NCBI GenBank assembly: GCA_963170055.1
Contig: CAUJGJ010000085.1
Span: 332,701-345,200 of the forward strand
Length of the DNA: 12,500 bases
Source: Halisarca cf. caerulea
Lineage: Eukaryota > Porifera > Demospongiae > Chondrillida > Halisarcidae
Reading direction: 5' to 3'
Part shown: positions 1 to 12,500 of the stretch, in pieces
Numbering within the stretch: position 1 is the stretch's first letter
Layout: each line of letters starts with the position of its first letter
Made by a program: the position numbers and the translations under genes
Notes under the pieces: generated by a model
What the model saw: only the letters and a program-made list of their open reading frames with translations
The model's database searches: none
What the model was told of the DNA's origin: nothing

Positions 1-68
1 TATAAAGCAGCCACCTGTCTATAGTGGTCACTGTATAAAGCAGCCACCTGTCTATTGTGGTTACTGGT
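1..68 (+). repeat. 33-bp minisatellite, two units (array probably continues upstream)
   Basis: Units begin TATAAAGCAGCCACCTGTCT at 1 and 34, the second slightly diverged. The same unit forms the much longer array at 10515-10930. Confidence 0.9.
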
Positions 69-357
69 CTAACACAGCAGACCCTTGCCTCCATTTTCAT
101 AACATAAATATGCCATTAAAATGGAGGAAAGGATCTGGTATGCTAGACCAAGTGGGTACAGGTTTTGCCTCAAAGGATGCATTCTACACAGCCTCCCCTG
201 ACTCTGTGTATGTTGTAGGTTCACTCAAGTGTCTGTGAGTGTATGCATGTACTTGTGTATGTATGTATTTAGGATGTGTGTATGTGTGTATATGTATGTT
301 TGTGTGCATGCACTATACAACTGAATAAAACCAATGATGGATTGTTTGACTCTGTAG
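1..357. other. SWEET intron: two minisatellite units, then GT-rich DNA
   Basis: Bases 1-68 are two 33-bp units described separately. A 10-bp inverted repeat CCTCCATTTT/AAAATGGAGG lies at 89-127, and irregular TGTATG-rich sequence at 230-305. No exon was recognised. The intron ends at the acceptor 356-357. Confidence 0.6.
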
Positions 358-1232
358 CGTGAAGTGGTCCAAACAAAGAGTACAGAAACAATGTCTCTCC
401 CTCTATCAGTTATGGCAGCCATCACAACCTTTCTGTGGACGTCATATGGTTTTTTGAAGAAGGACGTTTACATTGTGGTAAGTAGAGGTATTGTGTCGTG
501 GTGGGATTACAGAATGACTTCCAGTTGTGGGGTTTACCAGCCTGCTACGACTGTGGCTGAGCTGTGTGTGACCTCAGTGATACAAATGCTCTTCTACTAA
601 GGAGGACCGGCCTGTACGTAGAGAGTACTATATGTCATTTGGTTTCAGTATGAGCTGTTGATATAGACAGGCTTGCACTGCACTGGGAAGCTCTCTGTCA
701 TGGTGTTAAAATATGACTATTTGGCATTTTTTTCTTTCAGAAGTGTGTTTTTTACTTTCAGTTCCAAGCTCCATAGTGCACATGTATGCATTGTAAACCC
801 CAATAGAATGTGGTGCACTTGTGTGTTATTGTTGCCTCGAGAATGGGATGGAAGGCATGAATGAATTCTTCAATGATTTTACACTGAAATTACTGCTATT
901 TAGCATTCACTTTGTTTAGTTTTAGTTGACAATTTTGAAAAGTCAAAAATTGGAAAATCTACTGATTTTTATCAGGCTAGCTGTATGTAACCAAGGAAAC
1001 TGTATGTAACCATAGAAACTGTATGTAACCAAGGAAACTGTATGTAACCAGGGAAACTGTATGTAACCAAGGAGACTGTGTGTGTGTCTGCTAAGACTGC
1101 TATATCTTCCTCTCTCCCTTGTAGATGCCAAATTTATTGGGGTTCTTACTAACTTGTACACAGCTGGCTCTGTTTGCCATCTACTGGTCTTCCCCGAAGA
1201 AACGGGTAGTGTCCATTGAAAGACTCGTCTGA
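358..1232 (+). CDS. SWEET (SLC50 family) sugar transporter, C-terminal part (5' end outside window)
   Basis: Two coding exons are visible, 358-477 and 1125-1232, both phase 0. Each has good splice sites: acceptor ending TCTGTAG, donor GTAAGT, acceptor CTCCCTTGTAG. They encode 75 residues ending at TGA 1230-1232. The first exon starts REVVQTKSTETMSLPLS, matching the conserved V(V/I)xTKSxExMxxxLS signature at the start of the second MtN3 repeat. It is followed by a hydrophobic helix (TM6) containing LWTSYG. The second exon begins MPNLLGVLL with TCTQLALFAIY, matching the conserved PNxLG...QLxLyxxY of TM7. A short basic cytosolic tail follows. SWEETs are seven-helix uniporters moving mono- or disaccharides across plasma or internal membranes. 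TM1-5 must lie in exons upstream of base 1. The family call is firm; the paralogue and substrate cannot be read from this fragment. Confidence 0.88.
981..1078 (+). repeat. 19-bp tandem repeat in the SWEET intron
   Basis: Five imperfect copies of CTGTATGTAACCAAGGAAA, just before the final SWEET exon. The rest of intron 478-1124 shows no coding signal. Confidence 0.9.
1133..1138 (-). promoter_or_regulatory. Candidate antisense poly(A) signal for APC11, inside the SWEET last exon
   Basis: Read on the minus strand this is AATAAA, about 240 bases past the APC11 stop. A nearer variant, ATTAAA, lies at 1243-1248 (minus). No canonical AATAAA for APC11 was seen between 1376 and 1139, so one of these two probably ends the transcript. 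Either would place APC11 3' UTR antisense to SWEET sequence. Confidence 0.35.
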
Positions 1233-1294
1233 TTAGGAATGTTTTAATACTATTCACATTTTATGAACAGCATATTGTACACAACTGAGATAAA

Positions 1295-1300
1295 AATAAA
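1295..1300 (+). promoter_or_regulatory. Poly(A) signal AATAAA of the SWEET gene
   Basis: A canonical AATAAA hexamer lies 62 bases after the SWEET stop codon, so the 3' UTR would end near 1315-1325. That is about 50 bp short of the APC11 stop codon on the other strand. Position and sequence are seen; use is inferred. Confidence 0.6.
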
Positions 1301-1375
1301 TGTTGTGTCGTAAAAGGACTGCATTGCATTGGTTGCCCGCAAACATGTGTATTGATGTATTTGCATGTGTGGTTG

Positions 1376-2272
1376 CTATTCACTGAACTGCCATTCTTGT
1401 CTGCACATGGGGCAGTGTTGGTTCATCTGCTGCGTTCCTAGCCACTTCAGGATGCAGTGGAGGTGGAACTGGTGCCGGCATTGTCCGGTAACTGCAAGGA
1501 AAAGTTGGGAATGTGTGTACATTGCAAGTATTGGTACAGGCTACACATACACACTAGAGACAAATGGGAGACACTCATTATTACTAATCAAAGCATAGAT
1601 ACTCGTATAGAGTATCTATGATCAAAGTAACAATAAGATACAAAAATCCTGCTAAGAGTTTCTACTTACGACCTACAACTACACTACTTAAGTTTCTCTT
1701 AGCTGGATGAAAAAAAAAACAACAACAACAACAACAACAGTCAACAACAACAGTCGGACCTTGAACAATAGCTCCCATGACTGAGCATTTTATATTTCTG
1801 TCTGACAAAATGTTAGGTGAAGTTGCTAAGCTACCATCTTTTTCTAACACTGGTACACGCATACACGTGCAGGCAATACTAGCACTTGTGAATACATATA
1901 GGCACACACGCACCTACTGGACAATCATCGCCCGGATATTTGCAGTTTGGGCAAACACTGTCAAACGCCATTCTGCAAATTCCACAGTCGGAATCATTTG
2001 TTATCCATTTCCACACGGCAACAGCGCGCCACCTTTAAAATGAAAGAGAATTAAAAAGGCAATGAATTCAGAAGTTCTAATGGAAAGAAATCCTAGGACA
2101 CGTTAGGTCAGCTGCTGTCCTGTGAAGATCTTTCCAAGCTTACGTAAAAAATCACCCACCCTGCAACAAATTTGTAACAAAGAGTCAAAAATCATCATAA
2201 GACAAAACGAAAGAGCATCGATACAAAGTTGTATCATGTCTGCATGTACCTACTATTTATCTTGACCTTCAT
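1376..2272 (-). CDS. ANAPC11: Anaphase-promoting complex subunit 11 (RING-H2 E3 subunit)
   Basis: Three minus-strand coding exons: 2272-2250 (starts MKVKIN), 2032-1914 and 1491-1376 (TAG stop). They total 258 nt and give 85 residues; the human protein has 84. The phases agree (2, then 1). APC11 with APC2 forms the catalytic core of APC/C and recruits E2 enzymes for ubiquitination of mitotic regulators. Motifs seen: CGICRMAF near residues 24-31, [12 protein letters not shown] near 35-46, then [14 protein letters not shown] (51-64) and CPMCRQEW (74-81). These carry the RING-H2 zinc ligands, the extra-zinc cysteines and the E2-facing Ile and Trp. The cysteine seen in the animal SHCFH motif is Gln here; other eukaryotes also vary at this site and it is probably not an essential ligand. 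Exon 1 is the least certain: its donor (GTACAT) is weak and adds one residue relative to relatives. The ATG lies 151 bp from the divergent DENN gene. Confidence 0.95.
1594..1620. repeat. Perfect 11-bp hairpin in APC11 intron 2
   Basis: CATAGATACTC at 1594-1604 and its exact reverse complement at 1610-1620 flank a 5-base loop GTATA. The remainder of the intron (1492-1913) is A/T-rich with an (AAC)n tract. Confidence 0.7.
1710..1753 (+). repeat. (AAC)n microsatellite
   Basis: An A-run followed by CAACAACAA repeats with one interruption (CAGTC), within APC11 intron 2. Confidence 0.9.
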
Positions 2273-2290
2273 TTTCCGCCAAGACCGAGA

Positions 2291-2298
2291 TCACGTGA
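2291..2298. promoter_or_regulatory. Palindromic E-box TCACGTGA (CLEAR/USF/MiT-type)
   Basis: TCACGTGA is an 8-bp perfect palindrome. It matches the core recognised by MiT/TFE and USF bHLH-zipper factors, including the CLEAR element of lysosomal and autophagy genes. It lies 19 bp upstream of the APC11 ATG and 126 bp upstream of the DENN ATG. Motif seen; factor and function inferred. Confidence 0.5.
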
Positions 2299-2320
2299 TG
2301 ATCACGCAGCTGTACTAAAT

Positions 2321-2330
2321 CCTTATAAGG
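2321..2330. promoter_or_regulatory. CArG box (SRF-type), CCTTATAAGG
   Basis: Perfect match to CC(A/T)6GG and a perfect palindrome, 94 bp before the DENN ATG. CArG boxes bind SRF/MADS factors. The TATAA core could alternatively act as a weak TATA element for the DENN gene. Confidence 0.45.
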
Positions 2331-2371
2331 CCCAAGTCACATGTTCCTTCAGATACCTGGCCGTTGTGTGC

Positions 2372-2392
2372 ATGTCGTGTGCACTCACGTAA
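2372..2392 (+). other. Short upstream ORF (MSCALT) before the DENN start
   Basis: ATG at 2372, six codons then TAA, ending 31 bases before the main ATG and in a different frame. Another ATG at 2341 opens 24 codons. Whether either lies in the mRNA depends on the unknown transcription start site. Confidence 0.3.
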
Positions 2393-2423
2393 AGTGGGTT
2401 GTTGCTAGCTGTTAAGGACGCGG

Positions 2424-12204
<9,781 letters not shown>

Positions 12205-12384
12205 GTGAGTTTGTACTGCCACCCACTTCCAAATTTCAAAAATTGGAAATGGATGTCAGAACTGTGTCAACCTGTATTACTGTATATACGTATATAGAAA
12301 GACAAGTTTCTACTCACAGCAAACTATTCTCTGAGACTTGCTTGGTTTGCTGTAGGCTCTTAGCCCTGTTTGGTCTGCTGTAGT

Positions 12385-12487
12385 ACTGTACATGTAGTAT
12401 CATATCCTGATAAGAAGAACTTCTGATAATGAGAACTATGTACTTTTACGGGTCCCCTGAAGTTTGTCTTAACCAGGTTCTGCTGTA
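12385..12487. mobile_element. Partial MITE or transposon end (AACCAGGTTCTGCTGTA)
   Basis: The right end AACCAGGTTCTGCTGTA, read on the minus strand, begins TACAGCAGAACC, like Tc1/pogo-type termini. Internal (T/G)ATAA(G/T)(A/G)AGAAC words repeat. No matching left end was identified, so this is a fragment. Confidence 0.4.
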
Positions 12488-12500
12488 TGTATGTGTGTAC

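Larger units (their letters stand above)
2273..2423. promoter_or_regulatory. Divergent promoter between APC11 (-) and DENN gene (+)
   Basis: Only 151 bp separate the two start codons, so this stretch must hold both 5' UTRs and at least the core promoters. Next to APC11 is a GC-containing TTTTCCGCC, which loosely resembles an E2F site. No TATA box at a convincing distance was seen. An in-frame TAG at 2406-2408 precedes the DENN ATG at 2424, which supports that start. Shared regulation is inferred from the geometry. Confidence 0.7.

Noticed and set aside
1914..1918. APC11 exon 2 ending at 1918 (donor GTAGGT)
   Set aside because: The phase would not fit exon 3. The donor GTGCGT four bases further on gives DDCPVVTGQC, matching the family's DDCPLVWGQC.
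12205..12383. Final exon reading on to a stop at 12381-12383 as the true C-terminus
   Set aside because: The extension after about 12250 is low in DENN-like character, and a GTGAGT donor sits at 12205. Kept as an alternative only, since its first 20 or so residues look plausible.

Overview
The window is animal nuclear DNA. Three spliced genes can be reconstructed by reading short exons between GT and AG splice sites. Introns are numerous and often short (about 62-75 bp at the smallest) and are loaded with tandem repeats and MITE-like elements. No prokaryotic operon signals are present. Small introns, short intergenic distances and a metazoan-type SWEET gene suggest an invertebrate; a sponge is possible, but the sequence alone does not prove it.

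Layout: (1) 1-1232, plus strand: the last two coding exons of a SWEET (SLC50) sugar transporter whose 5' part lies outside the window. (2) 1376-2272, minus strand: a complete three-exon APC11 gene, the RING-H2 subunit of the anaphase-promoting complex, predicted at 85 residues. It converges on SWEET with only 143 bp between stop codons. (3) 2273-2423: a 151-bp divergent promoter shared by APC11 and the next gene, with an 8-bp palindromic E-box and a perfect CArG box. (4) 2424-12204 and beyond, plus strand: a tripartite DENN-domain Rab exchange factor. Twenty-one exons were found whose phases all agree; they give about 720 residues covering uDENN, cDENN, dDENN, a serine-rich linker and a TPR-like helical stretch. 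It is probably DENND3-like and its 3' end lies outside the window.

Introns of the DENN gene hold long (GT)n arrays, always GT on the coding strand; minisatellites with 27-, 33-, 35- and 69-bp units; a foldback hairpin with arms of about 66 bp; and several MITE-like elements with terminal inverted repeats. The most unusual feature is positional: at least eight introns carry a tandem repeat that begins at or within a few bases of the 5' splice site, and in two cases the splice donor itself has been duplicated in tandem.

The three genes do not form a pathway: sugar transport, ubiquitin ligation and Rab activation. They are linked by chromosomal packing, through a shared promoter between APC11 and DENN and abutting or overlapping 3' ends between SWEET and APC11. 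No novel multi-gene system was found.
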